DNA of 64,000 nucleotides from Enterococcus haemoperoxidus ATCC BAA-382 (GCF_000407165.1 NZ_KE136479.1:817464-881463), one strand, 5' to 3'; counted from the first letter of the stretch, positions 26,790 through 40,547 are shown. Numbers and translations are program-made. The notes: generated by a model not told the origin, from the sequence alone.

Positions 26790-27065
26790 ATGGAAATTAA
26801 AGAAGAGAGCAATCGTTTTGTTTTATTGAATGATGAAAATAAAGAAATTGGCGAAATGACTTGGTCAGATGCAGGAACTGAAATGATGATCATTGATCAT
26901 ACCTTTGTTGATCCTGCATATCGTGGACAAAAATTAGCAGAAAAACTAGTGTATAATGGCGTGGAAAAAGCACGTCGAGAAGGCAAAAAAATCATACCCT
27001 TATGTCCATTTGCTAAAAAAGAGTTTGATAGTAAACCTGAATATGGTGATGTGTTAAGAAACTGA
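26790..27065 (+). CDS. YjdJ-like small GNAT acetyltransferase
   Basis: A 91-residue minimal GNAT-fold protein of the GCN5-related family represented by E. coli YjdJ. The core pattern is visible: EMTWSDAG, then IDHTFVDPAYRGQKLAEKLV with the acetyl-CoA loop (RGQKLA), then IIPLCPFAKKEF. It is too short for a separate substrate domain. The stop of the ferredoxin-like gene is 2 bases upstream, so the two are translated together. The conserved pairing across phyla suggests a shared role, which is unknown. Confidence 0.85.
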   Translation: MEIKEESNRFVLLNDENKEIGEMTWSDAGTEMMIIDHTFVDPAYRGQKLAEKLVYNGVEKARREGKKIIPLCPFAKKEFDSKPEYGDVLRN

Positions 27066-27149
27066 TTGTTAGTTTTGATGTGTGCTAATTTTTACTTTTC
27101 ACTAAATAATAGATGAAAACAATCAAGCTTATGTAAATACAACTGGTAT

Positions 27150-27177
27150 TTGTACGAAAAATATGCTAAAGTATAAT
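27150..27177 (+). promoter_or_regulatory. Promoter of secG
   Basis: TTGTAC (27150-27155), a 16-base spacer and TATAAT (27172-27177), 33 bases before the secG start. Confidence 0.7.
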
Positions 27178-27210
27178 AGATGTATTTTGTGAATAAGGGA
27201 GAATTAGACT

Positions 27211-27447
27211 ATGTATAATTTTATTTTAACACTTGTGATCATCCTTTCAGTAGTGATGGTTATTGCCGTTATGATGCAGCCAAGTAAACAAAACAGTGCA
27301 GCAAGTGCATTTACAGGTGGCGCAGATAAACTTTTCGGTAAACAAAAAGCACGCGGATTCGAAGCTGTTATGCAACGTGCAACAGCAATTATTGGTGCTA
27401 TTTGGATGTTACTATTATTTATTTTAGTATTATTATCATCAAAGTAA
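27211..27447 (+). CDS. secG: Preprotein translocase subunit SecG
   Basis: This 78-residue protein has two hydrophobic helices (about 3-22 and 54-75) joined by a loop containing the family segment SAASAFTGGADKLFGKQKARGFE. SecG assists SecYE in moving proteins through the membrane. It is first in the order secG-est-rnr-smpB, a conserved Firmicutes arrangement. A promoter precedes it and a terminator follows. Confidence 0.95.
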   Translation: MYNFILTLVIILSVVMVIAVMMQPSKQNSAASAFTGGADKLFGKQKARGFEAVMQRATAIIGAIWMLLLFILVLLSSK

Positions 27448-27458
27448 GTCCTTTGAAG

Positions 27459-27486
27459 TCCCTCATTTACTGAGGGATTTTTTTTC
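27459..27486 (+). terminator. Terminator after secG
   Basis: A perfect 7-bp stem TCCCTCA / TGAGGGA (27459-27477) with a 5-base loop and a run of nine T. Confidence 0.9.
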
Positions 27487-27591
27487 TTTTAAAAAATGAA
27501 TAACCTCATATGAAAAGTTCTTGGAACATCTTTCTTTTCATAAGGTTTTCGCTAGATAATGTGCTAAAATGGGGATGAGGTGAATTAGATA

Positions 27592-28356
27592 GTGAAAAAA
27601 ATAAGTCTACCTAAACCATTATTTACACAAAATGGTTCCCGTGCTGTATTACTTTTGCACGCATATTCAGGAAGCAGCAATGATGTTCGGATGCTGAGTC
27701 GTTATTTAGAGAAAGAAAATTATACGGTGTACTCTCCTAATTTTTCTGGTCATGCAACCATCGACCCAGAAGATATTTTGGAAAAAACAACCAATGATTG
27801 GTGGCAAGATACAGTGGATGCTATTCAATTTTTAAAGGACAAAGGATATCAGGAAATTGCTGTTTTTGGTCTTTCGATGGGTGGTATTTTTACGATGGGC
27901 GCATTAACAAGTCAACTAGCAGGAATTATCGGTGGTGGTTTTTTCTGTTCACCAATTTTTCCAGTAAAAAATAAAGTGCCAGAAAATTTCGTTCTTTATG
28001 CTGATAAAGTGTTAAAGACAGCTGGCGTTTCAACTGAAGAACGAGCAGAACGAATGGTAAAAATCAAAGAAGCATCCTACGTTCAATTAAAAAACATTGA
28101 GTCTTTCTCTGAGCAGACGGCTAATCAACTTGGTCAAATTAACGTTCCTGTCTTTATGGCACAAGCTGGAAAAGATGAAATGATTGATCCGATGGGTGTC
28201 TATCAGACAGCTCATGCACTGACCCAAACACGATTTACATTAAACTGGTATCCAAATAGCGGACATGTGCTGACCATTGGACCAGATCATAAACAACTAG
28301 AACAAGATGTATTCGCATTTTTAAATACATTGTCTTGGAATGAGGAGAATAAATGA
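27592..28356 (+). CDS. est: Carboxylesterase, alpha/beta hydrolase
   Basis: A 254-residue alpha/beta hydrolase starting with GTG 27592 behind GATGAGG. The nucleophile elbow GLSMGG (about residue 93-98) carries the catalytic Ser; an Asp follows in GKDEMID (about 198) and the His in NSGHVLT (about 224). It resembles the Est30-type carboxylesterases that sit between secG and rnr in bacilli. It probably hydrolyses short-chain esters in the cytoplasm; physiological substrate unknown. Its stop overlaps the rnr start by four bases. Confidence 0.9.
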   Translation: MKKISLPKPLFTQNGSRAVLLLHAYSGSSNDVRMLSRYLEKENYTVYSPNFSGHATIDPEDILEKTTNDWWQDTVDAIQFLKDKGYQEIAVFGLSMGGIFTMGALTSQLAGIIGGGFFCSPIFPVKNKVPENFVLYADKVLKTAGVSTEERAERMVKIKEASYVQLKNIESFSEQTANQLGQINVPVFMAQAGKDEMIDPMGVYQTAHALTQTRFTLNWYPNSGHVLTIGPDHKQLEQDVFAFLNTLSWNEENK

Positions 28357-30701
28357 CAAAACAAACAATCAAGGAGAAAATCCTATCTTTTATGGAAAAC
28401 CATACGAAAAAAAGTTTTTCCATGGAAGAAATCGCGGAAGGCTTGCAATTGCAAAAGAGCTCAGATTTTAAGCTGTTAGTTCAAACTATTGCAACGATGG
28501 AGCGCGAAAAATCAGTAGAATTTAATAAAAAAGGTAAGATTCGTTTACCACAAAAAAATGGGGATATCGAAGGAACTTTTCGTGCAAATGAGCGCGGTTT
28601 TGGTTTTGTGACCATCGACCCAGAAGAGGCTGATGTCTATATTCCAAAAGAAGCTGTCAATTTTGCGATGGACGGTGATATTGTCGTAATCGATATCGTT
28701 CAACCAGCCGATGCTTTTTCTGATCGTGGAGCTGAAGGAAAAGTCGTGGAAATAAAAACTCGTGCGATTACTCAAGTCGTTGGTGAATTTATTGCTTATG
28801 ATGAAAAAGAAGTAAGTGAAACCGATCTATATGGCTATGCAGTTCCAAAGGATAAAAAAATGACAGGTCTAACATTCAATATTGCTGCTCAAGGAATCAA
28901 ACCAGTTGACGGGAGTATTGTAATCGTAGAAGTAACGCATTATCCTGAAAAAGAATACCCAAAGAGCTTAGAAGGAATCGTCAAAAAAGTAGTAGGCCAT
29001 AAAAATGATCCAGGAATGGATATTCTATCGATCGTCGTGGCTCACGGCATCCCAACAAGTTTTCCAGATGAAGTGGTCGCTGAAGCTGACAAAGTACCTG
29101 ATGCAATTTCAGATGATGATATCAAAGGCCGTAGGGACTTACGTGATCAAATGATTGTCACAATTGATGGAGAAGACGCCAAAGATTTAGATGATGCAGT
29201 GACGGTACGAAAATTAGAAAACGGTAATTATTTCTTAGGTGTGCATATTGCAGATGTTTCTTATTATGTTACTGAAGGCAGTGAGTTAGACCAAGAAGCG
29301 TATGAACGTGGCACGAGTGTTTATTTAACTGACCGTGTTGTACCAATGATTCCGCAACGTTTGTCAAATGGTATCTGTTCATTAAACCCTAACGTGCCAA
29401 GACTTACAATGAGTTGTGAGATGGAAATAACACCAGAAGGTCACGTAGTGAAGCATGACATTTTCCAAAGTGTGATCCAAACAACTGAACGAATGACTTA
29501 TACAGCAGTCAATGAAATTTTAGAAGAACAAAAACCAGAAACCATGAAGCGTTACAAAAAGTTAGTAAAGATGTTTAACGAAATGGGCGAACTGCATCAC
29601 ATTCTTGAACAAATGCGGGAAAATCGTGGTGCGATTTCGTTTGAAGACAGAGAAGCCAAAGTGTTGGTTGACGCAAATGGACATCCACATGATATACTAC
29701 TTCGCACGCGTGGGGTAGGTGAACGCTTGATCGAATCATTTATGTTAGCAGCGAATGAAACAGTTGCTAAGCACTTCAATGAATTAAAATTACCATTTAT
29801 TTATCGGATCCATGAACAACCAAAAGAAGAAAAAATGCAACGTTTCTTCGATTTTGCAGCTGTATTGGGCATTTTAGTTAAAGGAACAAAGGCAGACATT
29901 ACACCAAAAGATTTACAAAAAGTTTTGGAACAAGTTGCTGACAAACCTGAAGAAGCAGTTATCAATACAATGTTGCTACGCAGTATGCAGCAAGCGCGTT
30001 ATTCAGAAGATAATTACGGTCATTATGGTTTAGCAGCGGAGTATTATACTCACTTTACTTCACCGATCCGTCGTTACCCAGATTTGATCGTTCATCGATT
30101 GATCCGCAGTTACGAAGGCAACGTTTCAGAAAAACTAAAAGAAAAATGGGAACAAGTTTTACCAGATATTGCTGATCATAGTTCGAGAATGGAACGTCGG
30201 GCAGTTGAGACAGAACGTGAAGTTGACTCAATGAAGAAAGCAGAATTTATGGCGGATAAAATTGGTGAAGAATACGATGGTGTCATTAGCTCGGTGACTC
30301 GTTTTGGACTGTTTGTAGAGCTACCGAATACGATAGAAGGATTGATTCACGTTAATAATCTAAAACAAGATTACTTCCATTTTATTGAAAATCATATGGC
30401 TCTTGTTGGTGAACGAACAGGAATGACTCTAAAAATCGGTCAAAAAGTCAAAGTTAAAGTAGACAAAGCAGATCCTGAAACCAGAGAAATCGATTTTGAA
30501 TTTCTGGAAGCTGAAGAAGTTGAAAGAATCGAAGCACCAAAACAAAAGAAACGTCAAGATGGACGTCGAAAACGGACTTCAGACCGTAAAGTTATGGATA
30601 AAAAACCATTTACTCAAAAGAAAAACAAGAAAAAGGGCAAAAAACCATTTTATAAAGAAGTAGCTAAAAAGAAAAAACCGAAGAAACAAAAGAAAAAATA
30701 G
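28353..30701 (+). CDS. rnr: Ribonuclease R
   Basis: This 782-residue 3'-5' exoribonuclease has a winged-helix start (about 1-65), a cold-shock/OB domain (about 70-135, [15 protein letters not shown]), the RNB catalytic domain with [12 protein letters not shown] (about 268-279) holding the acidic metal-binding residues, an S1 domain (about 625-710) and a Lys/Arg-rich tail of about 70 residues. RNase R degrades structured RNA and works with tmRNA/SmpB, whose protein gene is 17 bases downstream. Full length for the family. The basic tail is likely to help RNA or ribosome binding. Confidence 0.97.
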   Translation: MTKQTIKEKILSFMENHTKKSFSMEEIAEGLQLQKSSDFKLLVQTIATMEREKSVEFNKKGKIRLPQKNGDIEGTFRANERGFGFVTIDPEEADVYIPKEAVNFAMDGDIVVIDIVQPADAFSDRGAEGKVVEIKTRAITQVVGEFIAYDEKEVSETDLYGYAVPKDKKMTGLTFNIAAQGIKPVDGSIVIVEVTHYPEKEYPKSLEGIVKKVVGHKNDPGMDILSIVVAHGIPTSFPDEVVAEADKVPDAISDDDIKGRRDLRDQMIVTIDGEDAKDLDDAVTVRKLENGNYFLGVHIADVSYYVTEGSELDQEAYERGTSVYLTDRVVPMIPQRLSNGICSLNPNVPRLTMSCEMEITPEGHVVKHDIFQSVIQTTERMTYTAVNEILEEQKPETMKRYKKLVKMFNEMGELHHILEQMRENRGAISFEDREAKVLVDANGHPHDILLRTRGVGERLIESFMLAANETVAKHFNELKLPFIYRIHEQPKEEKMQRFFDFAAVLGILVKGTKADITPKDLQKVLEQVADKPEEAVINTMLLRSMQQARYSEDNYGHYGLAAEYYTHFTSPIRRYPDLIVHRLIRSYEGNVSEKLKEKWEQVLPDIADHSSRMERRAVETEREVDSMKKAEFMADKIGEEYDGVISSVTRFGLFVELPNTIEGLIHVNNLKQDYFHFIENHMALVGERTGMTLKIGQKVKVKVDKADPETREIDFEFLEAEEVERIEAPKQKKRQDGRRKRTSDRKVMDKKPFTQKKNKKKGKKPFYKEVAKKKKPKKQKKK

Positions 30702-30718
30702 AAAACGGAGGAATGGGT

Positions 30719-31183
30719 ATGCCAAAAGGGGAAGGCAAACTGATTGCCCAAAATCGTAAGGCACGGCATGACTATACTGTTGTTGATACAATGGAAGCTG
30801 GGATTGTTTTACAAGGAACAGAAATCAAATCAATTCGAAATGGACGAATCAATTTAAAAGACGGATTTGCTAGAATCAGAAATGGAGAAGCTTACCTGCT
30901 CAATGTACACATCAGTCCTTATGAGCAGGGAAACATTTTTAATCATGATCCTTTACGGACAAGAAAATTATTACTGCACAAAAAACAAATCGCTAAATTG
31001 ATTGCCGAGACAAAAAATACAGGGATCACGATTATCCCGCTAAAAGTTTATATCCGTAATGGTTATGCTAAAGTTTTAATCGGTCTTGCAAAAGGGAAAA
31101 AGCAATACGACAAACGAGAAGATTTGAAGCGTAAAGAAATCAATCGTGAAATTAACCGGACACTTAAAAATAATTTAAGATAA
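30719..31183 (+). CDS. smpB: SsrA-binding protein SmpB
   Basis: I start at ATG 30719 (MPKGEGK), 6 bases after GGAGGA; the ATG at 30713 abuts that site. The 154-residue protein has the SmpB marks: [21 protein letters not shown], the [13 protein letters not shown] loop and the Lys-rich C-terminal tail ([14 protein letters not shown]). It binds tmRNA and delivers it to stalled ribosomes. It follows rnr in the expected order. The tmRNA gene itself is not within the next 340 bases. Confidence 0.97.
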   Translation: MPKGEGKLIAQNRKARHDYTVVDTMEAGIVLQGTEIKSIRNGRINLKDGFARIRNGEAYLLNVHISPYEQGNIFNHDPLRTRKLLLHKKQIAKLIAETKNTGITIIPLKVYIRNGYAKVLIGLAKGKKQYDKREDLKRKEINREINRTLKNNLR

Positions 31184-31362
31184 TTTATCAAAATTCGTGC
31201 ATTTTTGCATGAAATAAAACCATTTTAAAGTTGATTTTATTCTTTTTCGCATATTTATTTTCTTTGCTTTATCTTAAGCGGAAAATTTGGTAGAGTGTAA
31301 AGGAAATGATGAGTTTTCATCGTTTTTTCAGTAACTGACCTTCGTACTGCCAAACACCAAAA

Positions 31363-31406
31363 GGACTCTATTCTTTTAATATTTTGTCATATTAAAAGAA
31401 GTGTCC
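31363..31406 (+). terminator. Hairpin between smpB and the atp promoter
   Basis: A perfect 12-bp stem TTCTTTTAATAT (31371-31382) / ATATTAAAAGAA (31389-31400), extended by GGAC/GTCC. No long T-run follows, so termination is likely but not certain. The rest of 31184-31520 holds only this hairpin and the atp promoter. Confidence 0.5.
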
Positions 31407-31424
31407 AATTTTCATGAAATTCTT

Positions 31425-31453
31425 TTGAAATTATTCATCGTTGGTGGTATGAT
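31425..31453 (+). promoter_or_regulatory. Promoter of the ATP synthase operon
   Basis: TTGAAA (31425-31430), a 17-base spacer and TATGAT (31448-31453), 67 bases before the atpB start codon. Confidence 0.8.
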
Positions 31454-31520
31454 ACGTGTGGTTAAGAAATAGAAGCCTTTTAAGCTTCTCGCAAGTTTGT
31501 TGGAAAAGAGGTGAAATAAT

Positions 31521-32237
31521 TTGGAAGAGAAGACACTACTCTTCAAGATTGGGCCAATTTGGTTTGACGGAACGATTTGTTTAATGGTTCTGTTAACATG
31601 TGTCATTGTCTTTGGGATAGTATATTTCTGCACAAGGAATATTCAAATGAAACCTAAAGGCAAACAAAATGTCATTGAATATCTCATTGATTTTGTTCGA
31701 AGTATCATTACCGACAATATGCCGAGTAAAGAAGTAACAAATTTTCACCTACTAGCATTCACGATGTTTATGTTCGTTTTAGTTGCTAACATCATTGGTT
31801 TAGTAACGAAAGTGGCAATCGGGGATTACACATATTGGAAGAGCCCAACAGCCGATCCAATGGTTACCTTGACATTAGCATTGATCATGATTGCTTTAAC
31901 ACATTTCTTCAGTGTTAGTCGTTTTGGCTTAAAAGGATATTTCAAAAACAGCTTTTTAAGTCCGGTATCTTTCTTAATGCCGATCAAGTTGATGGAAGAA
32001 TTTACGAACTTGCTTACGTTGGCGCTACGTTTATACGGAAATATTTTTGCCGGTGAAGTATTACTTGGACTGATTGCAGGACTTGTATCCAGCGTTGGAC
32101 TTTGGACAATTCCACTCGCAATACCGCTAGAGATGATTTGGTTAGCCTTCTCATTATTTATCGGCGGAATTCAAGCATTTATTTTTGTAACATTATCAAT
32201 GGTTTACATGGCTCATAAAGTTGAAGTCGAAGAATAA
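31521..32237 (+). CDS. atpB: ATP synthase F0 subunit a
   Basis: A 238-residue membrane protein that forms the proton half-channels facing the c-ring. Five to six helices are present, and the critical Arg lies in LTLALRLYGNIFAGE (about residue 172). The start is TTG 31521 with an AGAGGTG site. It is first of the conserved order atpBEFHAGDC. No atpI gene precedes it. Confidence 0.97.
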   Translation: MEEKTLLFKIGPIWFDGTICLMVLLTCVIVFGIVYFCTRNIQMKPKGKQNVIEYLIDFVRSIITDNMPSKEVTNFHLLAFTMFMFVLVANIIGLVTKVAIGDYTYWKSPTADPMVTLTLALIMIALTHFFSVSRFGLKGYFKNSFLSPVSFLMPIKLMEEFTNLLTLALRLYGNIFAGEVLLGLIAGLVSSVGLWTIPLAIPLEMIWLAFSLFIGGIQAFIFVTLSMVYMAHKVEVEE

Positions 32238-32278
32238 ACAATAAATAAAAACAACTATTTCTTAGGAGGAAAACAATA

Positions 32279-32491
32279 ATGAATTATATCGCAGCAGCAA
32301 TCGCAGTTTTCGGAGCAGCAATCGGAGCCGCTTACGGTAACGGAAAAGTTATCTCAAAAACAATCGAATCAATGACACGCCAACCAGAAATGGCTGGACA
32401 ACTAAGAACAACAATGTTTATCGGGGTAGCCTTGATCGAAGCGGTTCCTATTCTAGGTGTAGTTATTGCATTGTTATTAGTGCTTAAATAA
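32279..32491 (+). CDS. atpE: ATP synthase F0 subunit c
   Basis: A 70-residue hairpin of two helices (about 3-24 and 46-68) around the polar loop RQPEM. The proton-carrying carboxylate is Glu54 (ALIEAVP). The Na-type pattern Q-x-x-x-E-S/T is not seen, so a proton-driven ring is likely. Strong AGGAGG site. A long 376-base gap to atpF follows. Confidence 0.97.
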   Translation: MNYIAAAIAVFGAAIGAAYGNGKVISKTIESMTRQPEMAGQLRTTMFIGVALIEAVPILGVVIALLLVLK

Positions 32492-32867
32492 TCTCTTTAG
32501 AAGGCAGGACGCTGAGTTTTTTTAAACGCCACGCGTTACTGCTTTCTTTGCTGCGAATCACTGCGACTGCCTCCGGCAGAGCAGATGATGAGCAGTACTT
32601 GGCGAACGAAGAGAGAGAAGTAACCGATTAAAAGAACCATCAAACTTCTCCAAAATAAAGCAGACCACTCAAAACATCAAGTATACTTCAAAAGTTCTAA
32701 CCAAAGGCAGAGCAGATGTTGAGCAGTACTTGGCGAACGCAGTGAGAGAAGTAACAATTAAAAGAACCATCAAATCATTCACCCAAAAAAGGTGAATCAA
32801 ACCATACAAAGAACGTAATTCAACAACATTACCAAAGAGAATTGCAGAGAAAGGAAGTTGAAACTTC
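32492..32867 (+). repeat. Long atpE-atpF gap with a 70-bp direct repeat
   Basis: Two copies of about 68-70 bp (32575-32644 and 32706-32773) start GGCAGAGCAGATG and end ACCATCAAA. They differ at only about five positions and are 131 bp apart. No credible gene lies here. The flanks are AT-rich with short simple stretches. A 376-base gap inside this operon is unusual, since neighbouring atp genes lie within 40 bases or overlap. Confidence 0.8.
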
Positions 32868-33395
32868 ATGCTAGATTATTTAGTAATCGGTGAAGCAGGA
32901 CCTAGTACAACAATTGGAACGATGATTGTCGTAAGTGGCGCTTTTCTAATTTTGATGCTTCTAATCAAGAAATTCGCTTGGGAAGCAATCACTGATATGT
33001 TAAAAAAACGTGAAGATAAAATTGCCAATGATTTAGATTCTGCAGAACAATCTCGAATAGCAGCCGCTAAGTTGCAAGAAGAACGCCAGCAAAAATTGCT
33101 TTCTTCTAAATCTGAAGCAGCAGAAATTATTAAACATGCGAAAGAGAACGGAGATCAAAACCGTCAAAAAATCTTAGCAGAAACCAATGATGAAGTGTCA
33201 CGTTTACGAGAAAAAGCACGTCTTGATATTTCTCAAGAGCATGAAGAAGCATTGGCCTCTGTTAAAGATGAAGTAGCGAGCTTGTCTCTACAAATTGCAG
33301 AGAAAATTTTAAATAAAGAATTGACACCTGATGCACATGATTCTTTAATCAATTCTTATATTGAAGGTTTAGGTAAGTCAAATGAAGTTAGATAA
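32868..33395 (+). CDS. atpF: ATP synthase F0 subunit b
   Basis: A 175-residue subunit with one N-terminal membrane helix (about 17-37) and a long, charged, helical stalk (about 50-165) that links F0 to the F1 head. It overlaps the start of atpH by 14 bases, so the two are translationally coupled. The ribosome site is AAAGGAAG. Confidence 0.95.
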   Translation: MLDYLVIGEAGPSTTIGTMIVVSGAFLILMLLIKKFAWEAITDMLKKREDKIANDLDSAEQSRIAAAKLQEERQQKLLSSKSEAAEIIKHAKENGDQNRQKILAETNDEVSRLREKARLDISQEHEEALASVKDEVASLSLQIAEKILNKELTPDAHDSLINSYIEGLGKSNEVR

Positions 33396-33924
33396 GTATA
33401 CGGTAGGTAAACGCTATGGCAAAGCTTTGTTTGAACTGGCAATTGAAAATGAAGAAGCCGACAGCATTTATCAAGACTTATTAAAACTTAGAGAGATTTT
33501 TCATGAAGTTCCAGAATTAGGAGAGATCTTAAGTGACGTCCGTCTTGAACCATACGAAAAAGACGAAATCATGAAACAATTAGTTAACGGTTTTGATGGA
33601 ACAATCGAAAACTTCTTATATGTTGTTTATAACTACTCTCGTATGATCGATTTATTATTGATGATCGATGAATACGAAAGACGCTACGATGAACATAAGA
33701 GCTTGCTTTTAGGCACAGCTTTGACGGCTGTTCCTTTAACGAAAGAACAACATCAGTTAATGGAAGAAAAAGCAGCAAAACTTTTAGGGTATGAACAAGC
33801 TAATTTAATCAATCTGATCGATCCTGAAATTGTTGGCGGCGTAATTATAGAAGCTAACTATAAAGTAATCGATGGTAGTATCCACAAGCAATTAGAACGA
33901 ATCCAAGAATTGTTATTAAAATAA
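33382..33924 (+). CDS. atpH: ATP synthase F1 subunit delta
   Basis: A 180-residue protein with the family start [11 protein letters not shown], a helical N-terminal domain, and the C-terminal motif [26 protein letters not shown]. It joins the b stalk to the alpha subunits. The start lies inside atpF, 14 bases before its stop. Confidence 0.95.
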   Translation: MKLDKYTVGKRYGKALFELAIENEEADSIYQDLLKLREIFHEVPELGEILSDVRLEPYEKDEIMKQLVNGFDGTIENFLYVVYNYSRMIDLLLMIDEYERRYDEHKSLLLGTALTAVPLTKEQHQLMEEKAAKLLGYEQANLINLIDPEIVGGVIIEANYKVIDGSIHKQLERIQELLLK

Positions 33925-33952
33925 CGTTCAGCACAATAAAGAGGTGAATTGA

Positions 33953-35509
<1,557 letters not shown>

Positions 35510-35524
35510 GAGAGGTGACAAGAA

Positions 35525-36445
35525 TTGGGTGCTTCATTAAATGAAATCAAACAACGCATTGCTTCAACTAAAAAAACCAGTCAGATTACCAACGCTATGC
35601 AAATGGTTTCAGGCGCTAAACTGACAAAATCTGAGGCGGCTTCTAGAAGTTTTCAAGAATATGCATCAAAAATCCGTTCTATTGTTACGCATCTTGTTGC
35701 AGCTCAATTGAGTGATCTAGAAGAATTGGATTCATATGACAATGAAGAAGCATCAGAAAGCGGAAATTACCATATGATGCTGACATCACGTCCAGTGAAA
35801 AAAACGGGTTATATTGTCATTACTTCTGATAAAGGATTGGTCGGCGGCTATAACAGCTCAATATTGAAACAAACGATGAAAATGATGGCAGATGATCATA
35901 AATCTCAAGATGAATATGTCTTGATCGCTATTGGTGGAACTGGAGCAGATTTTTTTAAAGCTCGTGGAATAAATGTTGCATACGAGCTTCGTGGTTTAAG
36001 CGATCAACCTAGTTTTGATGAAGTTCGAAAAATCGTTTCAACAGCGACTACGATGTATGAAAATGAAGTGTTTGATGAATTGTATGTTTGTTATAACCAC
36101 CATATCAATTCATTGACAAGCCAATTTCGTGTAGAAAAAATGCTGCCAATTTCTGATTTAGATCCAGATGAAGCAACGACATATGAGCAAGAGTACATTT
36201 TAGAACCTTCAGAAGAAGCGATTTTAGATAATTTACTTCCTCAATATGCTGAAAGTTTGATCTATGGTGCTATTATTGATGCAAAAACAGCAGAACATGC
36301 TGCTGGGATGACAGCAATGAAAACAGCCACTGATAATGCACAAAATATTATTAGTGATTTAACGATTTCTTATAATCGTGCTCGTCAAGGAGCGATTACA
36401 CAGGAAATTACCGAAATTGTAGCGGGTGCAGCTGCATTAGAGTAA
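35525..36445 (+). CDS. atpG: ATP synthase F1 subunit gamma
   Basis: A 306-residue central stalk protein. The N-terminal [19 protein letters not shown] and the C-terminal [20 protein letters not shown] are the long helices that form the rotor shaft; [11 protein letters not shown] lies between. Start TTG 35525 behind AGAGGTG, 15 bases from atpA. A 261-base gap to atpD follows, which is long for this operon. Confidence 0.97.
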   Translation: MGASLNEIKQRIASTKKTSQITNAMQMVSGAKLTKSEAASRSFQEYASKIRSIVTHLVAAQLSDLEELDSYDNEEASESGNYHMMLTSRPVKKTGYIVITSDKGLVGGYNSSILKQTMKMMADDHKSQDEYVLIAIGGTGADFFKARGINVAYELRGLSDQPSFDEVRKIVSTATTMYENEVFDELYVCYNHHINSLTSQFRVEKMLPISDLDPDEATTYEQEYILEPSEEAILDNLLPQYAESLIYGAIIDAKTAEHAAGMTAMKTATDNAQNIISDLTISYNRARQGAITQEITEIVAGAAALE

Positions 36446-36454
36446 CAATCAAGA

Positions 36455-38113
<1,659 letters not shown>

Positions 38114-38130
38114 AAGGAGGAGACACAGAA

Positions 38131-38550
38131 ATGGATTGTTTAACTGTCAATGTGGTGACTCCTGACGGATTGGTTTATGATCACCGTGCGACGATCGTTG
38201 TTGCAAAAACAACAGATGGTGAAATTGGTATCTTACCTAAACATGCACCGATCATCGTTCCTTTAGCAATCGATGAAGTTCGTGTTAAAAGAACGGACTC
38301 TGATACACACGTAGATTGGATCGCTGTAAACGGCGGTATTATGGAAGTCCGTGATAATATTGTGTCAATCATTGCCGATAGTGCAGAACGTGAAAGAGAT
38401 ATTGATGTAAGCCGAGCAGAACGTGCAAAACAACGAGCTGAGCGGATGATTGAAAAGGCGAAGGAAAATGCAAATACGGATGAATTACGCCGTGCAACTG
38501 TTGCACTTCACCGAGCAATCAATAGAATCAATGTGTCAAAACATACGTAA
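38131..38550 (+). CDS. atpC: ATP synthase F1 subunit epsilon
   Basis: A 139-residue subunit with the N-terminal beta-sandwich (about 1-85, including [12 protein letters not shown]) and a two-helix C-terminal region (about 90-138) that can inhibit ATP hydrolysis. Last gene of the operon, ending just before a hairpin. Site AAAGGAGG. Confidence 0.96.
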   Translation: MDCLTVNVVTPDGLVYDHRATIVVAKTTDGEIGILPKHAPIIVPLAIDEVRVKRTDSDTHVDWIAVNGGIMEVRDNIVSIIADSAERERDIDVSRAERAKQRAERMIEKAKENANTDELRRATVALHRAINRINVSKHT

Positions 38551-38559
38551 ATTATGAGT

Positions 38560-38591
38560 GGCTGAGACAGCGAAATAGTGATGTCTCAGCC
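38560..38591 (+). terminator. Probable terminator of the atp operon
   Basis: A 10-bp perfect stem GGCTGAGACA-type (38560-38569 with 38582-38591) just after atpC. No T-run follows, so it may be inefficient. Confidence 0.55.
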
Positions 38592-38713
38592 ATCTCTTAT
38601 AGTAAGACAAAATACCTACATATGTTATTTTTATGAAAGTTAAGAATCTTTATTTTTTGTTTGAGGGAATTTGTGATAAACTATTTCTATATAGTTTAAT
38701 GAAGCTGAATAGA

Positions 38714-38750
38714 TTTTCACTCAAAGCTGAAGAAACCTATTACGCTTTTA
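38714..38750 (+). repeat. Partial tandem copy of repeat family 2
   Basis: The stretch from TTTTCACTCAAAGCTGAAG to TTACGCTTTTA closely matches the 3' half of the full copy that follows (38836-38873), differing in a few positions. Only the 3' half is present. The remaining part of the 38551-38891 gap has no gene. Confidence 0.6.
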
Positions 38751-38755
38751 TGATG

Positions 38756-38883
38756 TCTAGCTTTACGGGCTAACTTCTCTGAAAAAAGATAAAATATGTT
38801 TGTGACAAAAGAATTGTCACGCTCAAATTTTTCTATTTTTCATTCGAAGTTGAAGGAGCCCATTACGCTTTTAAATTAAGGAG
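38756..38883 (+). repeat. Dispersed repeat family 2, copy 1
   Basis: It begins TCTAGCTTTACGGGCT, contains GAAAAAAGATAAAAT and an inner hairpin TGTGAC/GTCAC, and ends ATTACGCTTTTAAATTAAGG on the ribosome site of the DUF1146 gene. The closing stem GGGCT/AGCCC pairs the two ends. Copies at 47835-47959 and 56661-56788 (minus) share the layout with compensating base changes in the stem. Confidence 0.75.
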
Positions 38884-38891
38884 ATCAATTT

Positions 38892-39128
38892 ATGCAATTT
38901 TTTGGTATTGATGCGGTGATTCGGATCATCTGCCACATGATGTTTATCTATGTAAGTTTTTGGGCGATGCAATCGATCAGAATTGAACAGTTTTTCAAAG
39001 CTCATCAAACTTCTCAAGTCCGTTTATTGATTGTTTTGATTTCGATTGTGATCGGGTTTACTGTGAGCTCATTTTTCCTAGAGTTTCTAGCATTGTGCCG
39101 TAACTTATTTACTGTATTTTTCCCATAA
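38892..39128 (+). CDS. DUF1146 family small membrane protein (YwzB-like)
   Basis: A 78-residue protein with two hydrophobic helices (about 8-28 and 44-64). It matches the DUF1146 family (B. subtilis YwzB), which is found between atpC and murA in many Firmicutes, exactly as here. Function unknown. The ribosome site AAGGAG is supplied by the 3' end of the repeat just upstream. Confidence 0.85.
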   Translation: MQFFGIDAVIRIICHMMFIYVSFWAMQSIRIEQFFKAHQTSQVRLLIVLISIVIGFTVSSFFLEFLALCRNLFTVFFP

Positions 39129-39234
39129 GGATTGATGGATAAAAAGAAAAGATACTATTTGTTGGTAAATAGTGGTATAATAGAAAAGATTTTGGATCGA
39201 AGCATCCAATTCTAACTTTTTTGGGGGGAACAAA

Positions 39235-40533
39235 ATGGAACAGATCATTGTTCATGGTGGTAACCAATTAAAAGGAACTGTGAAAATTGAAGGGGCTAAA
39301 AATGCAGTATTGCCAATTTTAGCAGCAACCCTATTAGCAGAAGAAGGAACAACAACATTAAATAATGTACCAATTCTTTCTGATGTTTTTACAATGAACC
39401 AAGTAATCAAACATTTAAACGTAGATATTGATTTTAATGAAGAAGAGAACCAAGTCACAATAGATGCAACGCAGCCTTTAGGCATCGAAGCAAATTATGA
39501 GTATGTTAGTCAAATGAGAGCATCAATCGTTGTTATGGGCCCGTTATTGGCTCGTAATGGTCATGCAAAAGTTGCTATGCCTGGTGGATGTGCGATTGGT
39601 AAAAGGCCAATTGATTTACACTTAAAAGGCTTCCAAGCTTTAGGTGCAAAGATTATTCAAAAAAATGGCTATATCGAAGCAATTGCAGATGAATTGATCG
39701 GCAATACGATTTATTTAGATTTTCCAAGTGTGGGTGCGACTCAAAATATCATGATGGCAGCTGTTAAAGCCAAAGGTATGACAGTAATCGAAAATGTTGC
39801 TAGAGAGCCTGAAATCGTTGATTTAGCGAATATCCTTAATAAAATGGGTGCTAAAATCGTCGGTGCTGGTACTGAAATGATGCGTATCGAAGGCGTGGAT
39901 AAACTTCATGCAGTTGAACATTCGATTGTTCAAGATCGTATAGAAGCAGGTACTTTCATGGTTGCAGCAGCGATGACTGAAGGAGATGTTTTGATAGAAG
40001 AAGCAATTCCTGAACATAATCGTCCGCTTATTTCTAAATTAACTGAAATGGGTGCTGTTATTCGCGAAGAAAGAGGCGGTTTACGCGTCATTGGTCCTAA
40101 AGTAATCAAACCAACGGATGTCAAAACAATGCCGCATCCTGGTTTCCCAACAGATATGCAAGCACAAATGACTGCAATACAAATGGTAGCTGATGGTTCA
40201 AGTGTTGTAACTGAGACTGTCTTTGAAAATCGTTTCCAACATTTAGAAGAAATGCAACGAATGAATGCAGATGTGAAAATGGACGGCAATATCGCTATTA
40301 TCAATGGGAGTCAAACATTACAAGGTGCTGCTGTAGAAGCAACAGATTTACGTGCCGCTGCTGCATTGATTTTAATAGGCTTACGTGCCAAAGGAATCAC
40401 GCGTGTCTCACATTTAGAATATTTAGACCGCGGTTACTACAAATTCCATGAAAAACTTCAAAAATTGGGTGCAAAAGTGGAACGAGTAAACGACGAAAAA
40501 ACAACAGAAAAGAAAATGTCAACAGTTAGCTAA
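39235..40533 (+). CDS. murA: UDP-N-acetylglucosamine 1-carboxyvinyltransferase
   Basis: This 432-residue enzyme transfers enolpyruvate from PEP to UDP-GlcNAc, the first committed step of peptidoglycan synthesis. Lys22 and Asn23 (GAKNAVLP) are the UDP-GlcNAc contact residues, and the catalytic Cys is C119 in [11 protein letters not shown], which is also the fosfomycin target. Normal length. A TATAAT with an extended TGG (39173-39181) lies upstream as a likely -10. Firmicutes usually have a second murA elsewhere; this is the one next to atp. Confidence 0.97.
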   Translation: MEQIIVHGGNQLKGTVKIEGAKNAVLPILAATLLAEEGTTTLNNVPILSDVFTMNQVIKHLNVDIDFNEEENQVTIDATQPLGIEANYEYVSQMRASIVVMGPLLARNGHAKVAMPGGCAIGKRPIDLHLKGFQALGAKIIQKNGYIEAIADELIGNTIYLDFPSVGATQNIMMAAVKAKGMTVIENVAREPEIVDLANILNKMGAKIVGAGTEMMRIEGVDKLHAVEHSIVQDRIEAGTFMVAAAMTEGDVLIEEAIPEHNRPLISKLTEMGAVIREERGGLRVIGPKVIKPTDVKTMPHPGFPTDMQAQMTAIQMVADGSSVVTETVFENRFQHLEEMQRMNADVKMDGNIAIINGSQTLQGAAVEATDLRAAAALILIGLRAKGITRVSHLEYLDRGYYKFHEKLQKLGAKVERVNDEKTTEKKMSTVS

Positions 40534-40547
40534 AAGGGGAAATAGAT

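Noticed and set aside
31184-31520. Possible tmRNA (ssrA) gene next to smpB
   Set aside because: No GGGG start, tag reading frame or tRNA-like CCA end is seen; the gap holds a hairpin and the atp promoter only.
32669-32869. Minus-strand frame of 66 codons in the atpE-atpF gap
   Set aside because: It spans one unit of the direct repeat, has no good ribosome site and no recognisable protein features.
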